Assembly: GCA_028280265.1 (NCBI GenBank) | Contig: JANQMD010000022.1 | Coordinates: 53,134-117,133, forward strand | Source: Flavobacteriaceae bacterium | GTDB taxonomy: Bacteria > Bacteroidota > Bacteroidia > Flavobacteriales > Flavobacteriaceae | DNA length: 64,000 nt | Reading direction: 5' to 3' | Shown: piece by piece, positions 1 to 7,684 of the stretch | Numbering within the stretch: position 1 is the stretch's first letter | Layout: every line of letters begins with the position of its first letter | Made by a program: the position numbers and the translations under genes | The notes under the pieces: model-generated | Databases searched by the model: none | What the model was told of the DNA's origin: nothing | What the model saw: only the letters and a program-made list of their open reading frames with translations

Positions 1-124
1 AAATGAACCAATGGGTAATGATAATCTCTTACAACAGGTTGTGAATTATTTCATTTTTCTGATTTTAAGATATTTACAGATAAAAATCATAATTCAACAT
101 TCGTAATTCATAATTCATAAAGGC

Positions 125-1000
125 ATGATTCTATTAGACGGAAAAAAAACCTCTTCAGATATAAAAGATGAAATTGCTGTTGAGGTAGCAAAACTGAAAG
201 AGCAAGGAAAGAAAGCTCCTCATTTAGCGGCTGTTATTGTGGGAAATGATGGGGCCAGTCTAACTTATGTAAATGCCAAAGTAAAAGCTTGCGAGCGAGT
301 TGGTTTTGAATCTACTTTAATTCGACTTTCAGAAGATACTTCAGAAAAAGCATTGCTATCACAGATTGATGAATTAAATAATAATGATGATATCGATGGT
401 TTCATTGTTCAACTTCCATTACCCAAACACATTGATGAGCAGAAAGTAATTATGGCTGTGGATCCAGACAAAGATGTGGATGGTTTTCATCCTACGAATG
501 TTGGAAAAATGGCATTAAACTTACCTACTTTTATTTCTGCGACTCCATTTGGAATCTTAGAATTGCTAGATCGATATAATGTTGAAACTTCAGGAAAACA
601 TGTAGTGGTTATTGGAAGAAGTCATATTGTAGGGAGTCCGATGAGTATTTTACTTTCTCAAAAAAGAAAAGTGGGGAATGCTACAGTTACCATTACCCAT
701 AGTAGAACCCAAAATTTAAAGAAAATTACGCTACAAGCAGATATTGTAGTTGCAGCTTTAGGTATTCCTGAGTTTTTGACTGCAGATATGGTTAAGGACG
801 GTGTCACTGTAATTGATGTGGGAATCACTAGAATTGAAGATGCTTCTAAGAAAAGAGGATTCCGCCTAGTAGGTGATGTTGCTTTCGACGAAGTATCTCA
901 AAAATCTTCATACATTACTCCTGTTCCTGGTGGAGTAGGGCCCATGACTATTGCCATGTTATTAAAAAACACCTTATTGGCTAGAAAAAGAAGAGACTAA
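125..1000 (+). CDS. folD: Bifunctional methylenetetrahydrofolate dehydrogenase / methenyltetrahydrofolate cyclohydrolase
   Basis: This cytosolic enzyme interconverts 5,10-methylene-THF and 10-formyl-THF, using NADP for the dehydrogenase step, and supplies one-carbon units for purines and formyl-Met. The 291-aa length is normal for FolD. Visible family motifs are the substrate-site segment [13 protein letters not shown] (residues 49-61, with Tyr49 and the catalytic Lys53), QLPLPKH, DVDGFHP, the Rossmann segment GRSHIVGSP and the C-terminal [10 protein letters not shown]. The protein is complete and begins MILLDGKK, as expected. The PAS gene follows after 6 bp and is probably co-transcribed. 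The 124 bp upstream are AT-rich, with a short AATTCAT direct repeat and no gene that I can recognise. Confidence 0.97.
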   Translation: MILLDGKKTSSDIKDEIAVEVAKLKEQGKKAPHLAAVIVGNDGASLTYVNAKVKACERVGFESTLIRLSEDTSEKALLSQIDELNNNDDIDGFIVQLPLPKHIDEQKVIMAVDPDKDVDGFHPTNVGKMALNLPTFISATPFGILELLDRYNVETSGKHVVVIGRSHIVGSPMSILLSQKRKVGNATVTITHSRTQNLKKITLQADIVVAALGIPEFLTADMVKDGVTVIDVGITRIEDASKKRGFRLVGDVAFDEVSQKSSYITPVPGGVGPMTIAMLLKNTLLARKRRD

Positions 1001-1006
1001 ATTTTT

Positions 1007-1471
1007 ATGAAAAATCCTCCTTTACTAAGCTGGGATATCTACAGCGAGTTTTATTTTAGACATCTAAAACAAATTGAAAGAAAAACTGAAATTGAAAAAT
1101 TAACTTTTTTAGCAGAAAAATTTCAATGGAAGAATAATATTAGTCACCTCATTAATAGAAATGATTATGAGGCCATTATTGTTACTGATATCAATAGAAA
1201 AATTATCTGGGTAAATAATGGATTTACTGAAATGACAGGTTATTCAAAGGGATTTGCTCTAAATAGAACACCTGTTTTTCTTCAGGGAAAGGAAACCTCC
1301 TCAAATACTAAAGAAAGGATTCGAAATAAGATAAAGCTAAACAAACCTTTTAAAGAAGTAATTACCAATTACAAGAAAGATAATACTCCATATAAGTGTG
1401 AGATACAAGTTATACCGATGTATAATAAAATCACCACACATTTTATGGCACTAGAGAAACAGGTTAGCTGA
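1007..1471 (+). CDS. Small single-PAS-domain protein, LOV-like but lacking the photoactive cysteine
   Basis: This 154-aa cytosolic protein has one PAS domain (about residues 50-150) and no output domain. The PAS core reads IVTDINRKIIWVNNGFTEMT, followed by GYS. The segment RTPVFLQGKETS (87-98) aligns with the LOV flavin-binding motif RNCRFLQGPET, but Pro89 replaces the adduct-forming cysteine, so classic LOV photochemistry is not expected. Residues before 50 are helical and charged. It may be a stand-alone sensor or adaptor that docks on another signalling protein; ligand and partner are unknown. It sits 6 bp after folD and ends 1 bp before the convergent gene at 1473, so there is no room for a separate terminator. 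Confidence 0.85.
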   Translation: MKNPPLLSWDIYSEFYFRHLKQIERKTEIEKLTFLAEKFQWKNNISHLINRNDYEAIIVTDINRKIIWVNNGFTEMTGYSKGFALNRTPVFLQGKETSSNTKERIRNKIKLNKPFKEVITNYKKDNTPYKCEIQVIPMYNKITTHFMALEKQVS

Positions 1472-1472
1472 G

Positions 1473-2054
1473 TTAGTCTTCTCTCACACATTCAATTTTC
1501 CATGTAGGAAAAGTAATACTTTCTTTTTCGTCAACCCACTCACCTACCCATTTGTATCCCTTCTTAGAAATATCGTAAAAGGTAAGTCTGTAGAAACCGT
1601 TCATTCCATTAGGTGCTTTTTGCGGTCGATATAAAATTATTTTTCCGTCTTTTTTATTTCCATGCCATGTTGGTAACGTAACTGGTGTTCCTACAGATGA
1701 GTAATAATGTACATTCCAACGCATACTGTCTTTATCAAACTGACGAATGCTTCCAGAATTTCTTCCATCTGCTTTTAAGGTTTCGTCTTGTATACCTTTT
1801 CCATTCATAATGTATTTCCAACGCCATGTCATATCTACTGCCTCTGCCCAAGTTTGATCTTTTTTTCTAGTAATTGATTTACATTTACATTCTCCAATCA
1901 AAGGCTCGAAGTCTTTTAATTGTTTAGGCGCTTCTGGATTGTAACGTCCAAATGGAAACTCTATAGTGGGTTCGTATTTTGTCATCTCATTTTGAGTATG
2001 AGCATAGGTAATTAAAAATAAAGATGCTAAGACAAGAATAATTTTTGAAGTCAT
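1473..2054 (-). CDS. Secreted DUF1579-like protein
   Basis: The 193-aa protein starts with a typical signal peptide (about residues 1-20, MTSKIILVLASLFLITYAHT) and is probably exported. The mature part has a pattern resembling DUF1579/lipocalin-like proteins: FEPLIGECKCKS near the start, WRWKYIMNGKGIQDE, a central segment with R-W-N-V-H-Y, and a C-terminal EWVDEKESITFPTWKIE. Proteins of that kind are small beta-barrels of unknown biochemical function. The assignment rests on pattern only. The gene is monocistronic and converges on the PAS gene, with the two stop codons almost touching. Confidence 0.72.
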   Translation of the reverse strand: MTSKIILVLASLFLITYAHTQNEMTKYEPTIEFPFGRYNPEAPKQLKDFEPLIGECKCKSITRKKDQTWAEAVDMTWRWKYIMNGKGIQDETLKADGRNSGSIRQFDKDSMRWNVHYYSSVGTPVTLPTWHGNKKDGKIILYRPQKAPNGMNGFYRLTFYDISKKGYKWVGEWVDEKESITFPTWKIECVRED

Positions 2055-2161
2055 GATGGGTTGATTTTGACTTTAAATTATTCAAAAGCAACGATCGAAA
2101 CAGAAATTTAACGTTGTTTAGTAAAACTTTAACGAAGCTATGGATTTTTAAACGGTGAGCT

Positions 2162-2527
2162 TTACTCTTCTCTATTTACCAAGTCTATTGAAAAAGCTGG
2201 TGTACAAATCGCTAGGTACTCACATGCCTCTTCGAACGGATTGGAATATTGAATTCTGGTGTTTTTTTGAATCTTGATAGATTGTCCTTTTTCTAGAACA
2301 ACAATCTCACCTTCTATATTAAATTGTTTCTTGCCACGAATGATATAAGTATACTCATCAAATTCGGGTGTTTGAAATGGCTCAGACCAACCCGCTGGAG
2401 CAATCATGTGAGCAATGCTTATTTCAGAGTTTCCATCCGTAGCATTTCCAAAATGTTCTTCAATGAGTTTTCCATCAGCTGTAGGAACTACAAAAGGGCT
2501 CTTTTGAATTTGATATTTTTTTGGCAT
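2162..2527 (-). CDS. Cupin-domain protein
   Basis: This 121-aa protein is a single small cupin barrel. The segment WSEPFQTPEFDEYTYIIRGK (about residues 47-66) corresponds to cupin motif 1, although the usual G-x5-H-x-H pattern is degenerate: Glu and Asp are present but the two histidines are not. It continues with VLEKGQSIKIQKNTRIQYSN, which matches motif 2. Metal binding is therefore uncertain and the substrate unknown. There is no signal peptide, so it is cytosolic. Its start overlaps the stop of the upstream lipoprotein gene by one base (TAATG), indicating translational coupling in a two-gene operon. Confidence 0.83.
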   Translation of the reverse strand: MPKKYQIQKSPFVVPTADGKLIEEHFGNATDGNSEISIAHMIAPAGWSEPFQTPEFDEYTYIIRGKKQFNIEGEIVVLEKGQSIKIQKNTRIQYSNPFEEACEYLAICTPAFSIDLVNREE

Positions 2528-3096
2528 TAGTTAAACCAGATTGTAAATGACTTCATTTTGGCCAAGTCAGGGATTTGCTCTTTGGTCACTTTCTGGCTAC
2601 TGTAAGCTTTTAAACCCAATTCTTCTTTGTCAATAGAGATGGTAGCATTCAAATCGTCTATAAATAAAGTAGCAGAAGATATTGTAGACTCTATCTTGTT
2701 GATGTTGTTATTCAAATTGATTTCTGAAAAAGTAGAATTCAAGCTCAAGCCAGATTCTGTCTGAAAACGATCATCAAAGATTTCTATACTTTTTATAGTT
2801 GATGTAGAATCTAGTTGTTCTTGTGGAACGATGGTTAACAGATGCTTCCCTCCTTTTTCATAAATCATATACTCATCATCATCTTGAAAGTAATTACTTC
2901 CTAGAGCTCCTTCGCTAAGATTCTTTACAATAGAATCATTTTTAAATATGGCATCTAAATCTTTAATGGACGTTTTGGGAGTTAGGTAACCAACTTTACC
3001 TTTTTTGATTTCAAACTTTTCGTTACCACTACAGTTAACAAGCAATAATGCTGAAAATATAAGCAGAGAAATGAATTCTATTTTTTTTCTCATCAT
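2527..3096 (-). CDS. Putative lipoprotein of unknown function
   Basis: This 189-aa protein begins MMRKKIEFISLLIFSALLLV followed by NCSGN. It is a lipoprotein signal with a lipobox-like LLVNC, which predicts lipid attachment at Cys22 and a periplasmic or outer-membrane location. The mature part is hydrophilic with beta-strand character and contains IDKEELGLKAYSS near the C-terminus. I do not recognise a family. It is translationally coupled to the downstream cupin gene through a TAATG overlap. The usual absence of an acidic +2 residue (Ser here) is compatible with transport to the outer membrane, but Bacteroidota sorting rules differ from those of E. coli. Confidence 0.7.
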   Translation of the reverse strand: MMRKKIEFISLLIFSALLLVNCSGNEKFEIKKGKVGYLTPKTSIKDLDAIFKNDSIVKNLSEGALGSNYFQDDDEYMIYEKGGKHLLTIVPQEQLDSTSTIKSIEIFDDRFQTESGLSLNSTFSEINLNNNINKIESTISSATLFIDDLNATISIDKEELGLKAYSSQKVTKEQIPDLAKMKSFTIWFN

Positions 3097-3206
3097 TCTT
3101 TTCTTAGGTACAATTAAAACGATTTTTTTACTTGATTGTTGTTAAAGAAAGTTAGTTGATGCCGTAAAGATATAAAAAGTCTGAAATAATTGTACGTTAA
3201 TGAGTG

Positions 3207-3965
3207 TTATCTATCGATCCAATTTTTAAAATCTTTCACGCGTTCTCTACTGACAATAATTTCCAATTCATTGTAAGAGTGCAACAATAATTTCAATCTG
3301 CTATTGGTATAGGAAATAATATCTTTTATGGCATTGATATGTATGATAAATGTTCTGTTTACACGGTAAAAATGTTCAGGGTCTAACTGGTCTTGCCAAT
3401 TTTCAAGAGAGTGGTCTATCAGGTAACTTCTGTTTGACTTTGTATAAATGTAAGTTGCCTTGTTTTCGCTGTAAAAGCATTCGATCTCATCAACATGAAT
3501 AATTTTAATGTGTTGACCAATTTTTATCGTTAAACGTTTTTTGTATTTTCTATCTATTGGATTGATCAATAGCCTACGAATATCATCAATATTTACCTGT
3601 ATTTCAGACTCTTTGGTTTGATGACTTTTGAATTTATCGACAGCTACTTTCAGCTCATCTTCATCTATGGGCTTTAATAAGTAGTCTATGCTGTTTAATT
3701 TGAATGCTTTCAATGCATATTCATCATAAGCTGTAGTAAAAATGATGGCGCTTTTTACATCCACCTCCTCAAAAATCTCAAAGGAAAGGCCATCAGATAG
3801 CTGAATGTCTAAGAATATTAAATCGGGATGCTCATTTTGTTGGAACCAATTCAACGACTCTTCTACAGAATGTAACATGGCGCTGGCTTGAATTCCTAAT
3901 TCGTTTAACATCCTTCCCAATCTTCTTGCAGCTGGTTTTTCATCTTCTATGATAATAACATTCAT
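3207..3965 (-). CDS. LytTR-family response regulator
   Basis: The 252-aa protein has an N-terminal receiver (1-120) with the acidic pair in IIIEDEKPA, the phosphoacceptor Asp53 in LIFLDIQLSDG, Thr77 and Lys98 in LLKPI. A LytTR DNA-binding domain follows (about 145-250), with the typical FYSENKATYIYT and YRVNRTFIIHINAI segments. It should bind direct repeats in promoters when phosphorylated by the LytS-type kinase at 5594-6952. It is the last gene of a seven-gene minus-strand series, 39 bp after the 2TM genes. The target genes are unknown; the 2TM genes themselves are plausible targets. Confidence 0.95.
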   Translation of the reverse strand: MNVIIIEDEKPAARRLGRMLNELGIQASAMLHSVEESLNWFQQNEHPDLIFLDIQLSDGLSFEIFEEVDVKSAIIFTTAYDEYALKAFKLNSIDYLLKPIDEDELKVAVDKFKSHQTKESEIQVNIDDIRRLLINPIDRKYKKRLTIKIGQHIKIIHVDEIECFYSENKATYIYTKSNRSYLIDHSLENWQDQLDPEHFYRVNRTFIIHINAIKDIISYTNSRLKLLLHSYNELEIIVSRERVKDFKNWIDR

Positions 3966-4004
3966 TTATTTTGCTTTTAGTTTTACTGAACTTTTATAAA
4001 AGTA

Positions 4005-4322
4005 TTATTTCTCGTCCATATATTCTCGAATCTTTTTGTCTTCCCAATCTTTATTCATAAAGAGCAATCTTGATCCGAATACTCCATAGGTATGAAAAAA
4101 CATCCCTATGCCCCACCATATCCATAGTGAATAATTATCATAATCTATTAGTGCCTCTTCAAAGGTATCTCCTCCTCTCATGTCCAAAAAAATCTTGTAA
4201 ACTGAGAGAGAAATATTAATCACTAAGAAAATTGTTAAATGCCAATAGTAGCCTTTTAGCTTTTCTACTCTCTTTTTGGCTCGTAAATATTTTCCGCTTG
4301 TATTTTGATCATTGAACTCCAT
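4005..4322 (-). CDS. 2TM-domain membrane protein, copy 5 of the tandem series
   Basis: This 105-aa protein consists of one 2TM domain. It has the conserved opening YLRAKKRVEKLKGYYWH, a first membrane helix (about residues 30-48), a loop with FEEALIDYDNYSLW, a second helix (about 68-86, WIWWGIGMFFHTYGVFG) and the cytosolic tail DWEDKKIREYMDEK. The 2TM domain is a small Bacteroidota membrane module often encoded next to LytTR/LytS systems; its function is not established. It lies between its paralogue at 4336 and the response regulator. The acidic/basic tail WE(D/E)xKIxEYM is shared by all six copies here. Confidence 0.88.
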   Translation of the reverse strand: MEFNDQNTSGKYLRAKKRVEKLKGYYWHLTIFLVINISLSVYKIFLDMRGGDTFEEALIDYDNYSLWIWWGIGMFFHTYGVFGSRLLFMNKDWEDKKIREYMDEK

Positions 4323-4335
4323 CGTAATTCGTTTA

Positions 4336-4653
4336 TTATTTTTCGTTCATGTATTCCTTTATCTTCCTATCTTCCCAATCGCTCCCTAAAAAAGCGTTGG
4401 TCTTAAAAGTTTTCAAAGCACTTAAGACGATAAAAATTCCCCAAATAATCCATACAATGTAGGTATCTATATTGAAAAGAGCTTCGTAGAAAGTATCTCC
4501 ATCTTCCATGTAGTCTGCTATTTTAAATCCACTGATGATGATATTCACCACAATGTAAATTGCAAGAGCTCTATAGAACTTCTTCAGTTGTTCAACACGC
4601 TTCTTTGCGCGTACATACGTTGCATTTGATATGTTTTCATCTACTCTTTTCAT
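4336..4653 (-). CDS. 2TM-domain membrane protein, copy 4
   Basis: This 105-aa paralogue reads YVRAKKRVEQLKKFYRALAI, then helix one (about 30-50), FYEALFNIDTYIVW, helix two (about 68-88, IIWGIFIVLSALKTF) and the tail DWEDRKIKEYMNEK. It differs from the other copies by lacking the FFHWLGVFGF motif after helix two, having VLSALKTFKTNAFLG instead. That makes it one of the more diverged copies. Two bp separate it from the upstream copy at 4657 (stop codon included in each range) and 13 bp from the next, so it is clearly co-transcribed. No function can be assigned beyond membership of the kinase-linked array. Confidence 0.88.
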   Translation of the reverse strand: MKRVDENISNATYVRAKKRVEQLKKFYRALAIYIVVNIIISGFKIADYMEDGDTFYEALFNIDTYIVWIIWGIFIVLSALKTFKTNAFLGSDWEDRKIKEYMNEK

Positions 4654-4656
4654 GAT

Positions 4657-5001
4657 TTACTTTTTTAGAATTCTTCTATCTCTATCTGCATCTTGGTCCA
4701 TCAATTCTTTGATTTTCTTCTCTTCCCATGATTTCCCCAAAACATTTTTGAACCCAAAAACTCCCAACCAATGAAAGAATACTCCAATTCCCCAAAACAA
4801 CCATGTTGAATACACTCCAAAATGTGTGATTGCTTCTCCTAAGGTATAATTCTCATCTCGTGTTAATCCAAAAATAATAATGCCACTAAGAAATAAGTTA
4901 ATAACCACATATACTGAAAAGTGAGAATAAAAACCTTTGATATCCTTTACCCGCTTTTTGGCTTTTAAATATTGCTGCTCTTTGATATAATTTTGATCCA
5001 T
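4657..5001 (-). CDS. 2TM-domain membrane protein, copy 3
   Basis: The 114-aa protein has YLKAKKRVKDIKGFYSHFSV leading into helix one (about 28-46), a loop with YTLGEAITHFGVYSTW, helix two with LFWGIGVFFHWLGVFGFKN, and WEEKKIKELMDQDADRDRRI at the end. The tail is about nine residues longer than in the siblings and strongly charged. It is the best match to the series consensus. Five bp separate it from the upstream copy (5007-5288). As with the others, the two hydrophobic helices predict an inner-membrane hairpin with both termini on the same side, presumably cytosolic given the basic and acidic ends. Confidence 0.88.
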   Translation of the reverse strand: MDQNYIKEQQYLKAKKRVKDIKGFYSHFSVYVVINLFLSGIIIFGLTRDENYTLGEAITHFGVYSTWLFWGIGVFFHWLGVFGFKNVLGKSWEEKKIKELMDQDADRDRRILKK

Positions 5002-5006
5002 CTTGA

Positions 5007-5288
5007 TTATTTTTTAAATTTCTCTTTTTCCATTAGCTCTTTTATTTTACGGTCTTCCCAATCTTTTCCAAATCCGAATACCGTAAACCAATGTATGATG
5101 ACGCTAAAAGCCAAGCCTCCAATAGGAAACCAAAACCAATGGAAATGAGGTGTAAATCGTAAGTTGATAAAAATAAGAAACGGAATTACCAACACTGACA
5201 CCAATAAGTGAGCATAAAACCCTTTGATCGCTTGTACTCTTTTTTTTGCTTCTGTATAGCGTTCGTCTTCTATGTAATTTATTTCCAT
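5007..5288 (-). CDS. 2TM-domain membrane protein, copy 2
   Basis: I place the start at the ATG at 5288 (MEINYIEDERYTEAKKRVQ), giving 93 aa. An upstream in-frame ATG at 5318 would add ten residues, but it would overlap the preceding gene by 26 bp and break the alignment with the other copies, which all begin 10-15 residues before the AKKRV motif. Helix one covers VSVLVIPFLIFINLRF, followed by TPHFHWFWFPIGGLAFSVI and HWFTVFGFGKDWEDRKIKEL. The short loop with HFHWFWFPI is shared with copy 1 and with the kinase C-terminus, so these three form the closest subgroup. Confidence 0.86.
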   Translation of the reverse strand: MEINYIEDERYTEAKKRVQAIKGFYAHLLVSVLVIPFLIFINLRFTPHFHWFWFPIGGLAFSVIIHWFTVFGFGKDWEDRKIKELMEKEKFKK

Positions 5289-5292
5289 CGTA

Positions 5293-5589
5293 TTAAAGTT
5301 TTGGTTGGTTTTTGTCATTCATATATTCTTTAATCTTTCTTTCTTCCCAATCTCTGCCTAAAAAGTTTTTAAATCCAAAAACCCCTAACCAGTGAAAAAA
5401 AACTCCTAACAAGTTTCCTATAATTGCCCACCAGAACCAATGGTATTGAGGGCTAAACTCTAAGTTAATGAATACCAGAAACGGAAGTAAAAAAACCATT
5501 ACTACGATATGGGTATAAAACCCTTTAATTTCTTCAACTCTTTTCTTTGCTTTTATATAAAAATCTTCTTGTGAGTAATTAGATTCCAT
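5293..5589 (-). CDS. 2TM-domain membrane protein, copy 1
   Basis: The 98-aa protein has YIKAKKRVEEIKGFYTH, helix one (MVFLLPFLVFINLEF), the aromatic loop SPQYHWFWWAIIGNL, helix two with GVFFHWLGVFGFKNFLG and the tail RDWEERKIKEYMNDKNQ. It starts 4 bp after the kinase gene ends. It is the stand-alone copy most similar to the 2TM domain fused to that kinase (both share FLVFINLxFSPxxHWFWxxxxG), which suggests that the fused copy and this one arose from a recent tandem duplication. Confidence 0.88.
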   Translation of the reverse strand: MESNYSQEDFYIKAKKRVEEIKGFYTHIVVMVFLLPFLVFINLEFSPQYHWFWWAIIGNLLGVFFHWLGVFGFKNFLGRDWEERKIKEYMNDKNQPKL

Positions 5590-5593
5590 AATC

Positions 5594-6952
5594 TTAATAT
5601 CTTGGTTTATTTTGATCGTTCATAATTTCTTTAATCTTTTTCTCCTCCCAGTTTTTCCCTAAGAAAATGTTGTAGTTGTTTGCTTCTAACCAATGGAATA
5701 CAATTCCTATACCCCATCCAACTAGAGGGAACCAAAACCAATGAAAATAAGGGGAGAAATATAAATTGATAAAAATCAAAATAGGGATCACTACTACATA
5801 AGAGGCTAGGTTCTGGTAAAACTCTTTGAGTTTTTCTACACGCTCTACTGCGCGTACGTATTTGCTGTTTTCAAAATCTTCTGTGTACATTGTATTGTTC
5901 ATTTTTTTCAGGAGAGGTATACTCACCTTAAATATTTTGTTATCATTTTCAATTACGACTCTTTTCCTCGTAATCAATCCATATCTATCTGCAATATTGC
6001 TCAATCCAACTTTTGTGCTTTTTCCTATAGCTTCTTTAGGATTGATGTTGTTCTGTATTACCAGATAGTCATCTTGTTCGTAAATACTAATCTTCAAGGG
6101 TCTTGTTGAAGACACCACATTGTGTTTTACTGCATTTTCCAATAGCAATTGCAGTGACAAGGGAACAATTTTCAGATCGTCACTACTAACCGTTGAAGGT
6201 ATTTCAAATTGTACGGCATCTTCAAATCGCATGCCTAAGAGTTCCATATAGGTTTTAGCGAACTTTAATTCTTCTGATAAAGGAATTAGATCTTTGTTTC
6301 TCTGCTCTAAAACATATCTATATACTTTAGATAGTTTGGTTGTAAACTTTTCTGCTTGATAAGGGTTTTCACTGATCAGCGAGGTTAATACATTTAAACT
6401 GTTGAATAAAAAATGTGGATCAATCTGACTCTTCAAAGATTCAAATTTTGCCGTTTCTGTTTTGGCTACAATTTCTTGCTTTACTGTTTGCTGAGTCATG
6501 GCAGCTTTCCAGTTTTTCATAAAGCCTCTGGCATGTAGAAAAGTTGAAACTCCAAGTGACAAAATAATATAGAACAAATGCATCCAAAAAAAGTTCCCTT
6601 TAAAAAACTTCTCAGGTGGAACATCTCCCCAAAGAATTAATGTGATATAATCGATAGTTAAAACAAGAGGAACTGTATATAATATTGTAACTATAATTCC
6701 TACTGTAACTCTCTCTCTAGTCTGTGTAATCCAATCCCATTTAGAGCTTAAAAAATTATTTAGCAACCCATTTCCAAAGCCCATTCCAAAAGAGAACATG
6801 GCCGATATTGCAAATGATCTCAAGATACCATCTACTGTTGGTGGGTTTAGGAGTACTCCAAAGATGAATGTAAAGATTAGTGTCAATTGCAAGCAAACGA
6901 TAAATCCTTTTTTCAAGCTTTTAATAGCAAATACCTCTTGTCTGTTATTCAT
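5594..6952 (-). CDS. LytS-type sensor histidine kinase fused to a C-terminal 2TM domain
   Basis: The 452-aa inner-membrane kinase has four hydrophobic segments in residues 15-140, a helical linker (150-172) and a His_kinase-type core: the phosphoacceptor His180 in SQIDPHFLFNSLNVL, the N-box LLENAVKHN (270-278) and a glycine motif VGLSNIADRYG. The kinase part ends near residue 350 (VSIPLLKK). Residues 351-452 are a complete 2TM domain beginning MNNTMYTEDFENSKYVRAVE and ending WEEKKIKEIMND. This is the same module as the five following genes. It presumably phosphorylates the LytTR regulator at 3207-3965. The internal Met351 looks like a former start codon, so the fusion may come from loss of a stop codon. 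Signal sensed: unknown. Confidence 0.93.
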   Translation of the reverse strand: MNNRQEVFAIKSLKKGFIVCLQLTLIFTFIFGVLLNPPTVDGILRSFAISAMFSFGMGFGNGLLNNFLSSKWDWITQTRERVTVGIIVTILYTVPLVLTIDYITLILWGDVPPEKFFKGNFFWMHLFYIILSLGVSTFLHARGFMKNWKAAMTQQTVKQEIVAKTETAKFESLKSQIDPHFLFNSLNVLTSLISENPYQAEKFTTKLSKVYRYVLEQRNKDLIPLSEELKFAKTYMELLGMRFEDAVQFEIPSTVSSDDLKIVPLSLQLLLENAVKHNVVSSTRPLKISIYEQDDYLVIQNNINPKEAIGKSTKVGLSNIADRYGLITRKRVVIENDNKIFKVSIPLLKKMNNTMYTEDFENSKYVRAVERVEKLKEFYQNLASYVVVIPILIFINLYFSPYFHWFWFPLVGWGIGIVFHWLEANNYNIFLGKNWEEKKIKEIMNDQNKPRY

Positions 6953-6996
6953 CTTTTGAGAATCTTTGGTTATGGTTATAAAGTTAACTAAACTTA

Positions 6997-7413
6997 TTAA
7001 AATTTAATTTCTAGGTTTTTATCCTCAGTATCAATTGTAAACTTAGCATCCATATATTTTGGAGGTCCAAAACTCATTATATTATTCGACATTCCATAGT
7101 CTTCCATAGGCATTCCATTTGGGCTAAAATCCATCTTGTCATTATTGTTCTTATCATGGAAACAAATCACTGCATATTCTCCTGGTTCTACACCTTCAAA
7201 AGTAACAGTGCTTTTTCCATCAATAATTTTTGCTGCTTTCGATTGCAATGGCTCTTTCATAAATGTTTCTTTGTTGTACAAAGCAAACGCTACTTTACCG
7301 TCGCTACTAGATACATTTACTACAGTAGCAGTGATTTTCTGTTTTTGAGTTCCTAATACACTTCCTGTAAAAAGGATGGTTGCTGTTAAGATAGTGGCTA
7401 AAATTTTCATCAT
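6997..7413 (-). CDS. DUF2141 family secreted protein
   Basis: This 138-aa protein has a signal peptide (about residues 1-21, MMKILATILTATILFTGSVLG) and a beta-sandwich-like mature domain with the DUF2141 hallmarks: VAFALYNKETFMKEP, FEGVEPGEYAVICFHDKNNN, DKMDFSPNGMPMEDYGMSNN. The aspartate- and asparagine-rich HDKNNNDKMD segment resembles a calcium-binding loop. Function unknown; the family is frequent in Bacteroidota and Proteobacteria, often near pigment or stress genes. It is transcribed in the same direction as the carotenoid genes but is separated from crtY by 268 bp with a tandem repeat, so it is probably a separate unit. Confidence 0.85.
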   Translation of the reverse strand: MMKILATILTATILFTGSVLGTQKQKITATVVNVSSSDGKVAFALYNKETFMKEPLQSKAAKIIDGKSTVTFEGVEPGEYAVICFHDKNNNDKMDFSPNGMPMEDYGMSNNIMSFGPPKYMDAKFTIDTEDKNLEIKF

Positions 7414-7647
7414 GTTTTGTTTTTGTGATACTGAAATAAGATCAGTACGAATTAATTACACAACAAATGTGCAACAGAAATACACTCTGAAAAACAAAAA
7501 ACAACCGAGTTGTCATTTTTTACAGACGAACTGTAGAAAAAAGAATGAATGTTATTTAAAAGTTTGAGGACACTCCAATTATCAATGTACCAATGAGCTA
7601 AAAGCTAAAATTAAACATTTCACTATGAATCAAACATTAAAACATTA

Positions 7648-7684
7648 GATTATTGGATTATTGGATTACTAGATCATTGGATTA
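7648..7684. repeat. Short tandem repeat, 8-bp period (GATTATTG)
   Basis: About four and a half copies of an 8-bp unit lie just beyond the crtY stop: two perfect GATTATTG units, then GATTACTA, GATCATTG and a partial unit. The 268-bp interval 7414-7681 otherwise holds only AT-rich sequence with no gene or obvious terminator. The repeat reaches the last codons of crtY, so unit changes at the right end would alter the crtY C-terminus. Confidence 0.7.

Noticed and set aside
5289..5318. Longer N-terminus for the 2TM protein at 5007
   Set aside because: It would overlap the upstream paralogue by 26 bp and does not align with the other copies.
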